A stretch of DNA of 64,000 nt from Natronobacterium gregoryi SP2 (GTDB lineage Archaea; Halobacteriota; Halobacteria; Halobacteriales; Natrialbaceae): contig NC_019792.1 in assembly GCF_000230715.2 (NCBI RefSeq), forward strand, positions 2,604,001-2,668,000. The letters run 5' to 3'. The notes beneath the pieces are model-generated. The model was not told the DNA's origin and did no database searches. It was given only the letters and a program-made list of their open reading frames with translations. Below are positions 1 to 8,975 of this stretch, piece after piece. Positions within the stretch are counted from its first letter, which is position 1, and every line of letters starts with the position of its first letter. Both the position numbers and the translations under genes were made by a program.

Positions 1-501
1 GAGGAAATGGAGATGGAACTGCTGTACGACGTGGCCCACAACATCGCAAAGAAGGAAGTTCACGATGTCGACGGGGAGCAGCGGGAACTGTTCGTTCACC
101 GCAAGGGTGCGACGCGAGCCTTCCCCGCCGGCCACCACGAGGTCCCCAAAGCGTACCGCGACGTCGGCCAACCCGTCATCATCCCCGGAAGCATGGGGGC
201 TGGCAACTACGTCCTCCGGGGTGGGGAGAACTCGATGGATCTCACGTTCGGCTCGACGGCCCACGGTGCGGGGCGGCTGATGAGTCGGACCCAGGCGAAA
301 AACGAGTTCTGGGGTGGCGACATCCAGCAGGAACTCGAGGAGCAAGACCAAATCTACGTTAAGGCCCAGTCTGGGGCGACGGTCGCGGAGGAGGCACCGG
401 GCGTCTACAAGGATGTCGACGAGGTCGTGCGCGTCTCGGACGAACTCGGTATCGGCGACAAGGTGGCGCGGACGTTCCCCGTCTGTAACATCAAGGGGTA
501 G
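1..501 (+). CDS. rtcB: RNA-splicing ligase RtcB, C-terminal part (5' end outside window)
   Basis: This is the last third of RtcB, the GTP- and Mn2+-dependent ligase that joins 2',3'-cyclic phosphate (or 3'-phosphate) and 5'-OH RNA ends in tRNA splicing and RNA repair. The frame is open from base 1, so the gene starts upstream. The segment carries the hallmark [11 protein letters not shown] stretch and [10 protein letters not shown], then the STAHGAGR loop whose histidine is the guanylylated residue in characterised RtcB proteins, and ends with the family-typical VCNIKG tail. An rtcA gene lies at 50535, so the window holds both RNA-end repair activities, although far apart. A palindromic element (570-650) follows the stop. 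Confidence 0.95.
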   Translation, partial: EEMEMELLYDVAHNIAKKEVHDVDGEQRELFVHRKGATRAFPAGHHEVPKAYRDVGQPVIIPGSMGAGNYVLRGGENSMDLTFGSTAHGAGRLMSRTQAKNEFWGGDIQQELEEQDQIYVKAQSGATVAEEAPGVYKDVDEVVRVSDELGIGDKVARTFPVCNIKG

Positions 502-569
502 TCGTCGGGGTCGTCCCGGGAACTGCAGGCATTCGAGAGAGGTGTCGAGAAGAGCCACGGATCGCTTCA

Positions 570-650
570 GACGGTTTGTTGTTCGTCAGTTCCGGCGCGA
601 CCGCAGGAGCTCGCGGTCGCGCCGGTATATCGGTCCAGCAGTCCGTATCA
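570..650. repeat. Palindromic element R1 (TGATACGG family)
   Basis: Copy 1 of seven in this window. The outer arms are ACGGTTTGTTGT and, at the other end, CAGCAGTCCGTATCA (reverse complement TGATACGGACTGCTG). The inner stem is perfect over 13 bp: CCGGCGCGACCGC against GCGGTCGCGCCGG. It lies between rtcB and the aldehyde dehydrogenase gene. Confidence 0.75.
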
Positions 651-704
651 GTGGGCGACCATGATCGGGGGGGCTTACATGCGTTCGGAGGGTAATTACG
701 AACT

Positions 705-2240
705 ATGTCACAGCAAACCAGGACGCAGACGAACAAGCACTACATCGGCGGCGAGTGGACTGACGGCAGTGGCTCTGAGACGTTCGAAAGTGAAAACCCT
801 GCGACGGGCGAGACACTCGCGGAGTTTCACCGAGGAACAGAGGACGACGTCGACGCCGCACTCGAGGCCGCAGAGGACGCTTTCGAGGAGTGGCGCGAGC
901 TGTCCTACATCGACCGCGCGGAGTACCTCTGGGACATCTACCACGAACTTCGGGAGCGACACGAGGAACTCGGCGAGATCGTCTCCAAAGAGTGTGGCAA
1001 AGAGATTAGTGAAGGAAAAGCCGACGTCACCGAAGCTTGGCACATGGTGGAGTGGGCTGCGGGCAATGCCCGTCATCCCCACGGCGACGTGGTCCCGAGC
1101 GAGGTCGGGAGCAAGGACGCCTACATGCGCCGGAAGCCACGGGGCGTTGTCGGCTGTATCACGCCGTGGAACTTCCCGGTCGCGATCCCGTTCTGGCACA
1201 TGGCCATCGCGCTCGTCGAGGGGAACACGGTCGTCTGGAAGCCCGCCGAACAGACGCCGTGGTGTGGCCAGATCATCGCCGAGATGATGGCGGACGCCGG
1301 CATCCCCGACGGCGTCTTCAACATGGTACAGGGCTTTGGCGACGCCGGTGGCGCGATCAGCGACGACAGTCGCGTCGACACCGTGCTCTTCACCGGCTCC
1401 GCGGAGGTCGGTCAGGAGATCGCCAGCAAGGTCGGCGGCGAACCCGGCAAGCTCGCGGCCTGCGAGATGGGCGGCAAGAACGGCATCGTCATTACTGAGG
1501 AAGCCAACCTCGACATCGCCGTCCACTCCGCCGTGATGTCGAGTTTCAAGACGACCGGGCAACGCTGTGTCTCCTCCGAGCGCCTGATCGTCCACGAGGA
1601 CATCTACGACGAGTTCAAAGAACGGTTCGTCGACATCGCCGAGGACGTCGCCGTCGGCGACCCGCTCGAGGAGGACACGTTCATGGGGCCGGCCATCGAG
1701 GGCGACCACGTCGAGAAGATCCGCAAGCACAACGAACTCGCCCGGAAGGAAGGCGCGAACGTGCTGGTCGACCGGTTCGAACTCGCCGAAGACGAGATTC
1801 CCGACGGCCACGCCGAGGGCCACTGGGTCGGTCCGTTCGTCTACGAGATCGACTACGAAACCGACCTGCGCTGTCTGAAAGAGGAGTGTTTCGGCCCGCA
1901 CGTCGCCTTGCTCGAGTACTCGGGTGACATCGAAGACGCCGTCGAGATCCACAACGACACGCCCTACGGGCTCGCGGGCGCAGTCGTCTCCGAGGACTAC
2001 CGCCAGATTAATTACTTCCGTGACCACGCCGAACTCGGGCTGGCGTACGCGAACCTGCCGTGTATCGGTGCCGAGGTCCAGCTCCCGTTCGGCGGCGTCA
2101 AAAAGTCCGGCAACGGCTACCCGAGCGCCCGCGAAGCGATCGAAGCCGTCACCGAACGCACCGCCTGGACGATAAACAACTCGACGGACATCGAGATGGC
2201 ACAGGGGCTGTCGGCGGACATCGTGACCCGCGACGACTGA
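705..2240 (+). CDS. NAD(P)-dependent aldehyde dehydrogenase
   Basis: A 511-residue member of the aldehyde dehydrogenase superfamily, which oxidises aldehydes to carboxylates with NAD(P)+. It has the family length and order: Rossmann segment with FTGSAEVGQE, general-base glutamate E254 in CEMGGKNG, catalytic cysteine C288 in TGQRCVSSE, and the C-terminal QLPFGGVKKSGNG loop. The ATG at 705 is the first good start and matches the usual ALDH N-terminus (YIGGEW near residue 14). It stands alone between a palindromic element and a convergent nitrilase gene. The substrate cannot be read from the sequence; semialdehydes or 2,5-dioxovalerate are possibilities only. Confidence 0.93.
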   Translation: MSQQTRTQTNKHYIGGEWTDGSGSETFESENPATGETLAEFHRGTEDDVDAALEAAEDAFEEWRELSYIDRAEYLWDIYHELRERHEELGEIVSKECGKEISEGKADVTEAWHMVEWAAGNARHPHGDVVPSEVGSKDAYMRRKPRGVVGCITPWNFPVAIPFWHMAIALVEGNTVVWKPAEQTPWCGQIIAEMMADAGIPDGVFNMVQGFGDAGGAISDDSRVDTVLFTGSAEVGQEIASKVGGEPGKLAACEMGGKNGIVITEEANLDIAVHSAVMSSFKTTGQRCVSSERLIVHEDIYDEFKERFVDIAEDVAVGDPLEEDTFMGPAIEGDHVEKIRKHNELARKEGANVLVDRFELAEDEIPDGHAEGHWVGPFVYEIDYETDLRCLKEECFGPHVALLEYSGDIEDAVEIHNDTPYGLAGAVVSEDYRQINYFRDHAELGLAYANLPCIGAEVQLPFGGVKKSGNGYPSAREAIEAVTERTAWTINNSTDIEMAQGLSADIVTRDD

Positions 2241-2524
2241 TCGGCGTCGCGTCGAGCCGACCGCTTTGCTCGAACAGCGTGTGGACACGTAGCTAATGCT
2301 GTCGCAAGAGCGGCGAAGGGCGAACGGCCGAAAGGAGTGGGCGAAACCGAGGTGAAAGCGGACGGACGTGAGTGCTCGCTCCCGGGAACGAGCGTGCGAC
2401 GGGCCGGAGCGGCGCGTTGCCGGTTACGACGTGAAAAGCGTCTGTGCCGGCAGTTCAACTACAGACACGAGAGGACAAAAAGTCGGTGGTCGGTTCGTGT
2501 CACGTGAGCACGAACGAACGCTTC

Positions 2525-3376
2525 TCAAAACCGCCGATCCCGCAGCGCGGGGAACTCCTCGCGAACAGATGCAACCGTCTCGAGATCGATCCCGGCGGTG
2601 ACCGTCGTCGGCGCGTCGCCGCTCGAGGCGACAGTCACGCCCCACGGATCGTAGACGGACGACCGGCCGAGTAGCGTGACCTCGCCGCCGTCGCCGTTGA
2701 AGGTGCCCGAACCGTTGATCGTCGCGACATAGCACTGATTCTCGATCGCCCGCGCTCGAGCGAGTGTCTCCCAGTGCTCGATCCGAGGATACGGCCACGC
2801 GCTCGGGACGAGCAGGAGTTGCACCCCTGCGTCGACCAGTCGCCGGTAGAGTCCGGGAAACCGGAGGTCGTAACAGGTAGTCACGCCCACGGTGAGGCCG
2901 CCGACCGTCGCAGTCTCGAGTCGGTCTCCAGGGACGAGCAGCTCCGACTCCGCGGACTCGTAGCCAAAGAGGTGGTGTTTCCGGTAGATCAGTTGCAGGT
3001 CGCCCTCGGCATCGAACAGTGCGGCGGTGTTGGCCAGTCCCTCGTCCGCTGGCGTCGGAACGCTCTCGGTCGCCTCGAGGTCCTCGACGATCGTTCCCGC
3101 GAGGACGGCAATCTCGTGGTCGGCTGCAGCCTCGCGCAGTCGGGAAAACGTCTCGCCCTCGACGGGTTCCGCGTGGCGGTCGTAGCGATCGAACGCGAAG
3201 TAGCCGACGGTGAACATCTCCGGCAGGGCAACGAGGTCCGCCCCACGGGCGGCGGCGTCCGACAGCGCCTCGAGTGCACGGTCGACGTTCCGGTCGACTG
3301 CACCCGCTTCGACGTGGATCTGGGCGAGCGCAATCGACAACGGTTCGTCAGAAACTGAAACGTGATCGGAGTGCAT
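2525..3376 (-). CDS. Carbon-nitrogen hydrolase (nitrilase superfamily)
   Basis: A 283-residue nitrilase-superfamily amidohydrolase. The catalytic triad is visible: E53 in LPEMFTVG, K133 in IYRKHHLFG and C168 in VTTCYDLRFPGLYR. The CYDLRFP context is that of omega-amidase/Nit2-like and related soluble amidases, which hydrolyse small omega-amides, but the exact substrate is inferred only. It starts 9 bp after the stop of the SRPBCC gene on the same strand, so the two are probably cotranscribed. Confidence 0.9.
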   Translation of the reverse strand: MHSDHVSVSDEPLSIALAQIHVEAGAVDRNVDRALEALSDAAARGADLVALPEMFTVGYFAFDRYDRHAEPVEGETFSRLREAAADHEIAVLAGTIVEDLEATESVPTPADEGLANTAALFDAEGDLQLIYRKHHLFGYESAESELLVPGDRLETATVGGLTVGVTTCYDLRFPGLYRRLVDAGVQLLLVPSAWPYPRIEHWETLARARAIENQCYVATINGSGTFNGDGGEVTLLGRSSVYDPWGVTVASSGDAPTTVTAGIDLETVASVREEFPALRDRRF

Positions 3377-3385
3377 GGTATCGTA

Positions 3386-3820
3386 TCAGAACTCGCGGGC
3401 GAGCCAGCGCTCGAGTGCACGTCGGAGGTTCTCGAGTTCGTCGTCGAGATTTCGCTCGAAGAACTTCTCGACGCCGGGAAGTTTGCCGTCGACGACGAAC
3501 CGGTTTTCGAGGCGCGTCCCTCCGTTTCGTTCGACGATCTCGTGTTCGCCGGTGACCGTCATCACTTTCGACTTGCCGACGAACTCCACGTATTCGGGCG
3601 GTCGACGGGTGAGGTCTTCGGTCTCGACGGTGACGGTCTGTCCTACGAGTGGGATCGGTAACTCGACGTGCCAGGTGACCTCACGGCCGTCGGGGTCGTC
3701 GGCAGTGTATTCGTGGACGACGCTAATCGCTCGCGCGCGGTTCTCCGGATCGGCGACGAACTCCCAGACCTGTTCGGGTGAAGCCGACGACTCGAACGCC
3801 CGCTCGATCCGTACAGTCAT
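3386..3820 (-). CDS. SRPBCC-family protein (polyketide cyclase/START-like fold)
   Basis: A 144-residue protein. The start was set at the ATG at 3820 (MTVRIERAF) because sequence upstream of it does not resemble the family. SRPBCC proteins form a helix-grip fold with a hydrophobic cavity; here SASPEQVWEFVADPENRA is the typical entry and the C-terminal amphipathic helix (ELENLRRALERWL) closes the cavity. The ligand is unknown. It is the first gene of a two-gene unit with the nitrilase. Confidence 0.82.
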   Translation of the reverse strand: MTVRIERAFESSASPEQVWEFVADPENRARAISVVHEYTADDPDGREVTWHVELPIPLVGQTVTVETEDLTRRPPEYVEFVGKSKVMTVTGEHEIVERNGGTRLENRFVVDGKLPGVEKFFERNLDDELENLRRALERWLAREF

Positions 3821-3882
3821 GCCTCTACGTGGGGGGTTCGTCGGTAAAAAGACAGTGGAGTCGCGTACTCGACGGATCGTGG

Positions 3883-4107
3883 TCAGCTGAGGGTGACTTT
3901 CCACGTCGTCGAGCGAGCACGACCCCACTTCTCGATGTCGACCTCGTCGGACTTCTCGGCAAGGTGGGGGAGTCGTGCGCCCACCTGTTTCGACGAGAGG
4001 CCGATCGCATCCGCGATGTTTTTCGCCCGGAAGTACTGTTCGCCCCGGGTAGCACTCTCGCGGAGATACGAGAGAATCCGCTGCTCTTCGTCGGAGTAGT
4101 CGGTCAT
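3883..4107 (-). CDS. Small conserved haloarchaeal winged-helix-like protein (DUF7123-like)
   Basis: A small protein (74 residues from the ATG at 4107; an alternative ATG at 4122 adds five residues). It starts TDYSDEEQRILSYL, has a middle NIADAIGLSSKQVGARLPHL that looks like a recognition helix, and ends in WGRARSTTWKVTL. I recall this tail from a conserved haloarchaeal family (DUF7123 from memory). The layout suggests a one-domain wHTH DNA-binding protein, but its target is unknown. Confidence 0.75.
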   Translation of the reverse strand: MTDYSDEEQRILSYLRESATRGEQYFRAKNIADAIGLSSKQVGARLPHLAEKSDEVDIEKWGRARSTTWKVTLS

Positions 4108-4219
4108 CGTCCGTACCGGCATTAGACCGCCGTCGGCCTTAACTCTTAGCAGCGACACTGGTGTCAGCGTCCCGCGTGGCTGCCCTGAAAAGAGCAGCCG
4201 ATTCTCTCTTCGTTACTTT

Positions 4220-4405
4220 TCACTCCCAGAGATGAATACCGACGACAGCAAGCGACGCAAAGATGACGGCAGCAGCAAAGCCCCAGGCCGCCTCGATATC
4301 CGGCGCGCCAGTGAACATCACGAGTGCACCGATCGTTGCGAGTGCACCGAGTGCAAGCGCTATTCCGACGCCTTTGTCCGTCGAGGCCTCCGTTTCGGTA
4401 GCCAT
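4220..4405 (-). CDS. Small two-helix membrane protein
   Basis: A 61-residue protein with a short polar head (ATETEASTDKG) and two hydrophobic segments (about residues 11-30 and 37-58) ending at HLWE. The start is the ATG at 4405; a longer reading from 4489 adds an arginine-rich stretch unlike haloarchaeal proteins. It resembles conserved short haloarchaeal membrane proteins (DUF7525-like from memory). Function unknown. Confidence 0.7.
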   Translation of the reverse strand: MATETEASTDKGVGIALALGALATIGALVMFTGAPDIEAAWGFAAAVIFASLAVVGIHLWE

Positions 4406-4567
4406 GCTCGAGGGTTGGGGGTGGGGTATCTTAATTGCACTTGTTTCAGTTCGCGTGCACGAGCGCCTCGACACCGGCCAGGGAGTCATGCGGACCGGCT
4501 ACTCGATCACTGTCGATCGCCAGATATGGGGCCAGCGATCGACGGTAAACAGTTACAGCGATCAATC

Positions 4568-5599
4568 TCAGTTGATCGTCGTATGTTCGGACTCCTCGTT
4601 CAATGCGAGATTCGCAGCAATCTCGGCGTTTCGCATGGCGTACTCGGCGGTCTGCTGGAGGCTGACGAGCACCTCGCGCACCCTGAGCAGTTCCTCGTTC
4701 GACATTTCGGGGAGCCCCTCGAGAATCTCCTCTTCCCGGTCGGCGACCTCCCGAAACAGCGCCCGCACCTCGTTTGACATGTCGTAGTCGCGTTCGACCG
4801 CCGCCTCGACGGCGATCGAGGTGATCTCGTCGACGAGTTCGTTCAGTTCGCGGATGTCCCGCATGACCGAACTGTCGACGTCGAGCGAGTGGCCCTCCGT
4901 CTCCATGACGATGTCGGCGATGTCTTCCGCATTGTCGGCGGTCAGCTCTAAGTTCTTCGCAATCGACCGATAACCGATCAGGGGAAAGCCGCTGTTGAGA
5001 CCGACAGCTCGCGCAAGGTTCGGGTTCTGGTAGGCCGTAAAGATCAGACGCAACAGCAACACGAAGATCTTGTTCGCCTGCCGTTCCCGATTCAACGCTC
5101 GCTGTGCCAGATCGGGGTTGCCGTGAGCAAGCGCTTTAATTGCCTCGCTACGCATCGTCTGGCCAGTTCGTTCCAGCCGCTCGAGTAAGTTGTCGAGTGT
5201 GAAATCCTCGGGATCGACCGAGCAGCGAATCGAAATGCTCTCTGGCGTTTCCTCGATGACGCCCAGCCCCATCAACTGGGTTTCGGCCTGATAGACCGCG
5301 TTGATGTGGTCGGACTCGAGTGCGCCCTCTTCGCGTTCGATGCGAATGACGCGTCGGCCGAGAACGTACTGGGCAACGATCGCGCGCTCGACGGCGTCGG
5401 CGTCGAGACCGTCGGCGTGGATGATCGCCTCCGTCTCCTCGGCACTTGCGGACTCGGACAACACCGTCAACGTGCCTTTGCCACTGGTGCGAAGCGACAC
5501 CTCGTCGCCTTTCTCGACGGCGTGCTCTGACGCCCACTCGGCCGGGAGAGTCATCGCCAGCGTCGACGGACCGAGTCGTTGCACTTTCCGGGTTTCCAT
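4568..5599 (-). CDS. PhoU-domain phosphate-uptake regulator with AbrB/SpoVT-like N-terminus
   Basis: About 343 residues. The first ~45 residues (METRKVQRLGPSTLAMTLPAEW) look like an AbrB/SpoVT-type swapped-hairpin DNA-binding domain; two PhoU-type helical bundles follow (roughly residues 115-220 and 225-325). This architecture is common in haloarchaea and is usually linked to control of Pst phosphate transport, though no transporter lies in this window. ATG at 5599 is preferred; a GTG at 5605 is possible. A TATA-like AGATTAAGG lies about 26 bp upstream, fitting a leaderless transcript. Confidence 0.9.
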   Translation of the reverse strand: METRKVQRLGPSTLAMTLPAEWASEHAVEKGDEVSLRTSGKGTLTVLSESASAEETEAIIHADGLDADAVERAIVAQYVLGRRVIRIEREEGALESDHINAVYQAETQLMGLGVIEETPESISIRCSVDPEDFTLDNLLERLERTGQTMRSEAIKALAHGNPDLAQRALNRERQANKIFVLLLRLIFTAYQNPNLARAVGLNSGFPLIGYRSIAKNLELTADNAEDIADIVMETEGHSLDVDSSVMRDIRELNELVDEITSIAVEAAVERDYDMSNEVRALFREVADREEEILEGLPEMSNEELLRVREVLVSLQQTAEYAMRNAEIAANLALNEESEHTTIN

Positions 5600-5719
5600 A
5601 CGCACTGGTACAACCGGGAACGACCTTAATCTTGACTATACACACCTTATATTCAGCGCCGCAATCATATCGTGTGTTACCTACCAGACGAACTGCCAGG
5701 AATCGCCACAGTAACTGAA

Positions 5720-6883
5720 TCACACGACTTTGACGAGTCGCGTCGTGAACCGCCCCGTACGGACCTTGATCCAGCCCCTGAGATCCTCGTCGACCGCGTC
5801 GTCGTCGGTGTCGACGCGTAGCGAATCGAGTCCGTCGAGTTTCTCCGCGGAAGCGACGACCTCGAGTCCGTCGGCGCGTTCGATGACCGCAGGTGAGATC
5901 TGGTGGTTGCCGCGACCGAACACAAACCCCTGCCCGCCGATCGGCGAGACGACGATCGTCGCCGGCCCGTCGAGTACCTCGAGGAGACGTTCCTCGTCGG
6001 CATCGCGGGCGAGGAAGTCGCCACTCGAGACCGGATCGTCCGGGCTGGGGCCGGCCTGCCAGACATCGACGCCCAGCGGCGAGGGGTCGATTCCAAGTTC
6101 CTCTTCGATCGTTCCGACCGTGCTCCCGGGACCGAAGACGTAGATCCGGTCGGGGTCGACCTCGCGTGCGAATCCAGCGGCAAGCGAGTCGACGCTGCCG
6201 CTGGCGAGTTGCTTGCTCGACTGGAGCGCAGGCGCGACCGGGACTGGAACGATCGCGCGGAGCTCTGCCCGAACCTCGCCGTCTCGGTAGGCTGCCTCGT
6301 CGATGTCGTTTACCTCACGGGATTCGATACGGTCGAACTCGGCGGCGACTCGCCCCGCGTCGGCCGGCGTCACGGCGAACACCGACGAGTAGACCTTGAC
6401 CCCTGCCGGGACGCCGAGCATCGGCGTCGGATCACCATCGTCCGTCGACGATTCGTCTTCGTCCTCGAGCACCTCGGCAACGTCGACGGCCGTCCCGTCA
6501 CCGCCGACGAACAGCACGAGATCGACCTCGTGTTCGAGAAACGCCCGGACGGCTCGTCGCGTATCGTCTGCAGTCGTCTCCGCCTCGGCGGGATCGTCCG
6601 GCCTCGCCGGATCACCGTTCCGGACGGCCGCCGGGTCGGAGACCACGTTCGGCTCGATGCCCACGTCTCGAGCCGCATACTCTCCCAAAACTCCCGTGGC
6701 CGTGTAGACCGTACAGTTCGGTTTCCGCTCGTGAAACGTCCGCAGCGCCTCGCGAGCGCGATCCGGAGCGCGAGAGGTTGCACCTCGTTCGCGCGCCTCC
6801 TCGAGTTTCCCGTCGGTACCTTTCAGGCCGACCCGACCACCCATACCAGCGATCGGATTGACTACGACACCCAGCGTCTCCAT
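5720..6883 (-). CDS. ATP-NAD kinase family protein
   Basis: A 387-residue protein of the NAD kinase/diacylglycerol kinase-like fold. It has the nucleotide motif GGDGT at residues 127-131 and the N-terminal VNPIAGMGG at about 8-16, and is longer than classical NAD kinase (about 270-300). This longer group is the archaeal ATP-NAD kinase/AcoX-like branch. Start at 6883 (METLGVVVNPIAG) because upstream residues are unrelated to the family. It is divergent from the 39-codon gene at 6981, with a shared intergenic promoter region. The substrate (NAD or another polyol) is not decidable here. Confidence 0.85.
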   Translation of the reverse strand: METLGVVVNPIAGMGGRVGLKGTDGKLEEARERGATSRAPDRAREALRTFHERKPNCTVYTATGVLGEYAARDVGIEPNVVSDPAAVRNGDPARPDDPAEAETTADDTRRAVRAFLEHEVDLVLFVGGDGTAVDVAEVLEDEDESSTDDGDPTPMLGVPAGVKVYSSVFAVTPADAGRVAAEFDRIESREVNDIDEAAYRDGEVRAELRAIVPVPVAPALQSSKQLASGSVDSLAAGFAREVDPDRIYVFGPGSTVGTIEEELGIDPSPLGVDVWQAGPSPDDPVSSGDFLARDADEERLLEVLDGPATIVVSPIGGQGFVFGRGNHQISPAVIERADGLEVVASAEKLDGLDSLRVDTDDDAVDEDLRGWIKVRTGRFTTRLVKVV

Positions 6884-6980
6884 ACGTCCCTCTACTCGCT
6901 CCGATCCAAAAGACGTGTGGCGTTCGACCGATCGCCCTTCATTCTGAAAGATTAAGAGGAACCAGTGTGGATCAACGCAC

Positions 6981-7100
6981 ATGAACGAACTCGCGTTCGT
7001 CGTCCTGGAAACGGAACTGCCGATGGGCATCGCTGGCTGGGGAACGCTTGCTCTCGGAGTGCTCGTGACGGCAGTCTGGCTGATTTACCTCTATCGGTAG
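6981..7100 (+). CDS. 39-residue single-pass membrane microprotein
   Basis: A very short gene reading MNELAFVVLETELPMGIAG and then one hydrophobic helix (WGTLALGVLVTAVWLIYLY) before an arginine and stop. An AT-rich box (GATTAAGAG) lies about 27 bp upstream. It is divergent from the ATP-NAD kinase gene. Base composition and codon third positions look coding. Function unknown; a small membrane subunit or leaderless microprotein is the best description. Confidence 0.6.
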   Translation: MNELAFVVLETELPMGIAGWGTLALGVLVTAVWLIYLYR

Positions 7101-7223
7101 TACCGTGCCGACCGTCGACCGATAGCCGAACCAGACGACAGGTATCGTCGCCGCTGTAAGTTCCTGCACGACTGTTCGTACGACGGCGTCGTGACTGGTG
7201 TACCGCTTTGGCGTCAGGGCACC

Positions 7224-7307
7224 TCATACGGTTTACTGTACGTCGTTTTCGGTGCAGCCGCTTCGGGTCGTGGTCGCACCGGTACATCGGTACAGCAATC
7301 CGTTTCA
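7224..7307. repeat. Palindromic element R2 (TGATACGG family)
   Basis: Copy 2. One end is TCATACGGTTTACTGTA and the other TACAGCAATCCGTTTCA. The inner arms GGTGCAGCCGC and GTGGTCGCACC pair imperfectly. The last three bases of the element (TCA, 7305-7307) are the stop codon TGA of the epimerase gene on the minus strand. Confidence 0.75.
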
Positions 7308-8204
7308 CTCGAGTTCGGTCGCGTCCGTTTCGAGATACGCCCGTAGCGTCGTCAACCCGTCGACATCACGACCGAACGCGGTCACATCGTTGTCGGTAAT
7401 CGTGTTGTCGAACTCGAGCGACCGGGCCTGGTCCGATCCGAATGGGACGAACGGAAGCGGTTCGGCCACGGCGAGACCGAGTTTCGCCAGCAGCATAGGG
7501 ATAGGAAGCACCGTTACCGACTTCCCGTCGGCTTCGTAGACCAGTTCCGTCACGTCCGCGAGCGTCACGACCTGCGGGCCGCCGACCTCGTAGGTCCCGC
7601 CGACGTGGTCGTCGTCCTCGAAAACGTCTGCGAGCATGGGAACCAGGTCGCCGACCCAGATGGGCTGGAACCGCGTCTCGCCACCGCCCGGCAGCCCCGT
7701 GACGTACGGCGTCGTCAGCGTCTTCGTAAACGCCACGAACTCACCGCCATCACCGAACACGACCGACGGGCGAAAGATCGTCCACTCGAGACTCGAGTCG
7801 CGGACGACCTCTTCGGCGCGGCCCTTGGCACGAATGTAGGCGGTGTCGCCGTCGGGGTTGGCACCGAGTGCGCTCATCTGGAGGAACCGTTCGACATCGT
7901 GGGTTTCGGCCGCCCGAACGAGGTTCTCCGTTCCGCCGACGTGGACGGTCTCGTGGTCGCGGTCGCCTTTCGGCTCCCACAGCGGCGCGAGCGACACGAG
8001 GTTGACGACGGCGTCGTGTCCCGCGACTGCGTCCTCGATCGAGTCGTACGCGGAGACGTCTCCCACTGCAAGGTCGACTTCCTCGGGAATCGAGCCACGG
8101 CCAGGAGTCCGGGAGAGCGCCGTCACGTCGTGGCCCCGTTCGACGAGTTCGGTACAGAGATTCGTTCCGATGAAACCCGCGCCACCAGCGACGAAAACGT
8201 TCAT
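7305..8204 (-). CDS. NAD(P)-binding epimerase / NDUFA9-like atypical SDR
   Basis: A 299-residue extended/atypical short-chain dehydrogenase with the N-terminal nucleotide motif GGAGFIG (about residues 7-13). It lacks an obvious YxxxK at the usual place, as in NDUFA9-like proteins, which tend to be structural or regulatory. Start at the ATG 8204 (MNVFVAGGAGFIG). Its last codon and stop run into palindromic element R2. It is divergent from tmk; the AT-rich 8205-8300 interval holds both promoters. Confidence 0.87.
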   Translation of the reverse strand: MNVFVAGGAGFIGTNLCTELVERGHDVTALSRTPGRGSIPEEVDLAVGDVSAYDSIEDAVAGHDAVVNLVSLAPLWEPKGDRDHETVHVGGTENLVRAAETHDVERFLQMSALGANPDGDTAYIRAKGRAEEVVRDSSLEWTIFRPSVVFGDGGEFVAFTKTLTTPYVTGLPGGGETRFQPIWVGDLVPMLADVFEDDDHVGGTYEVGGPQVVTLADVTELVYEADGKSVTVLPIPMLLAKLGLAVAEPLPFVPFGSDQARSLEFDNTITDNDVTAFGRDVDGLTTLRAYLETDATELE

Positions 8205-8268
8205 GGGTAGAATATACACGCGAAACGATAAATAGCTAGTCGGCTACGCTAGTAGGGTAAAACGAATA

Positions 8269-8282
8269 GACCCTTATATTCC
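8269..8282 (+). promoter_or_regulatory. TATA-like box for tmk
   Basis: CCCTTATATT centred about 26 bp before the tmk ATG at 8301 is a good archaeal TATA element and implies a leaderless mRNA. Confidence 0.6.
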
Positions 8283-8300
8283 TCCCTCCCACGTGCGAAC

Positions 8301-8903
8301 ATGCTCGTCACGCTCGAGGGACTGGACGGCAGCGGTAAGACGACGGTCTGGGGGGCGCTCCAGGATCGCTACCCTGGCGCGGTCTTTACGCGCGAACCGA
8401 CCAGCGACTCCTGGTACGGCGACGCCGTCTACCGCTCGATCGAGGACGACGACGCCGACTCGCTTGCCGAACTCTTCCTGTACACCGCCGATCACGCCGA
8501 CCACCTCACCCGAACAGTCGAACCTGCCCTCGAACGCGGCGACCTCGTGATCTCCGATCGCTACGCAGACTCCCGGTTTGCCTACCAGGGCGCTACCCTC
8601 GCAGCGTACGACCGACTCGAGGTCCCCGATCCCCTCGAGTACGTCGTCGCCGTCCACGAACCGTTCACGATCGAACCCGACCTGACGATCTATCTCGATG
8701 TCGATCCCGAGACTGCCGCCGACCGCGCGGGCACGACGAACAAGTTCGAACGAAGAGCGTACCTCGAGCGCGTCCACGAGAACTACGAACGACTCCTCGA
8801 GCGCCATCCGGATCGGTTCGTTCGTATCGACGCGAGCCAGGAACCAGAGGACGTGCTCGAGGAAGTCGGGGAAGTACTGTCCGAGGCGATCGGTAGCGAA
8901 TAG
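8301..8903 (+). CDS. tmk: Thymidylate kinase
   Basis: dTMP kinase converts dTMP to dTDP with ATP in DNA precursor synthesis. The 200-residue protein has the P-loop GLDGSGKT (residues 7-14), the DRY-type motif [13 protein letters not shown] near residue 92, and a lid region followed by the C-terminal [18 protein letters not shown] stretch. Family length is normal. The C-terminal 44 codons have a decayed second copy at 9744-9875, about 840 bp downstream. Confidence 0.95.
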   Translation: MLVTLEGLDGSGKTTVWGALQDRYPGAVFTREPTSDSWYGDAVYRSIEDDDADSLAELFLYTADHADHLTRTVEPALERGDLVISDRYADSRFAYQGATLAAYDRLEVPDPLEYVVAVHEPFTIEPDLTIYLDVDPETAADRAGTTNKFERRAYLERVHENYERLLERHPDRFVRIDASQEPEDVLEEVGEVLSEAIGSE

Positions 8904-8975
8904 CGGCGTCGTGACGGATCGACCGCAAGACTGTTATCCAGAAACTCGACACAGCGAACCCCAACGAGTTGTTTC

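Noticed and set aside
708-2288. Long open frame opposite the aldehyde dehydrogenase
   Set aside because: It is a GC-bias shadow: the plus-strand protein has all ALDH motifs, while this reading has no recognisable domain.
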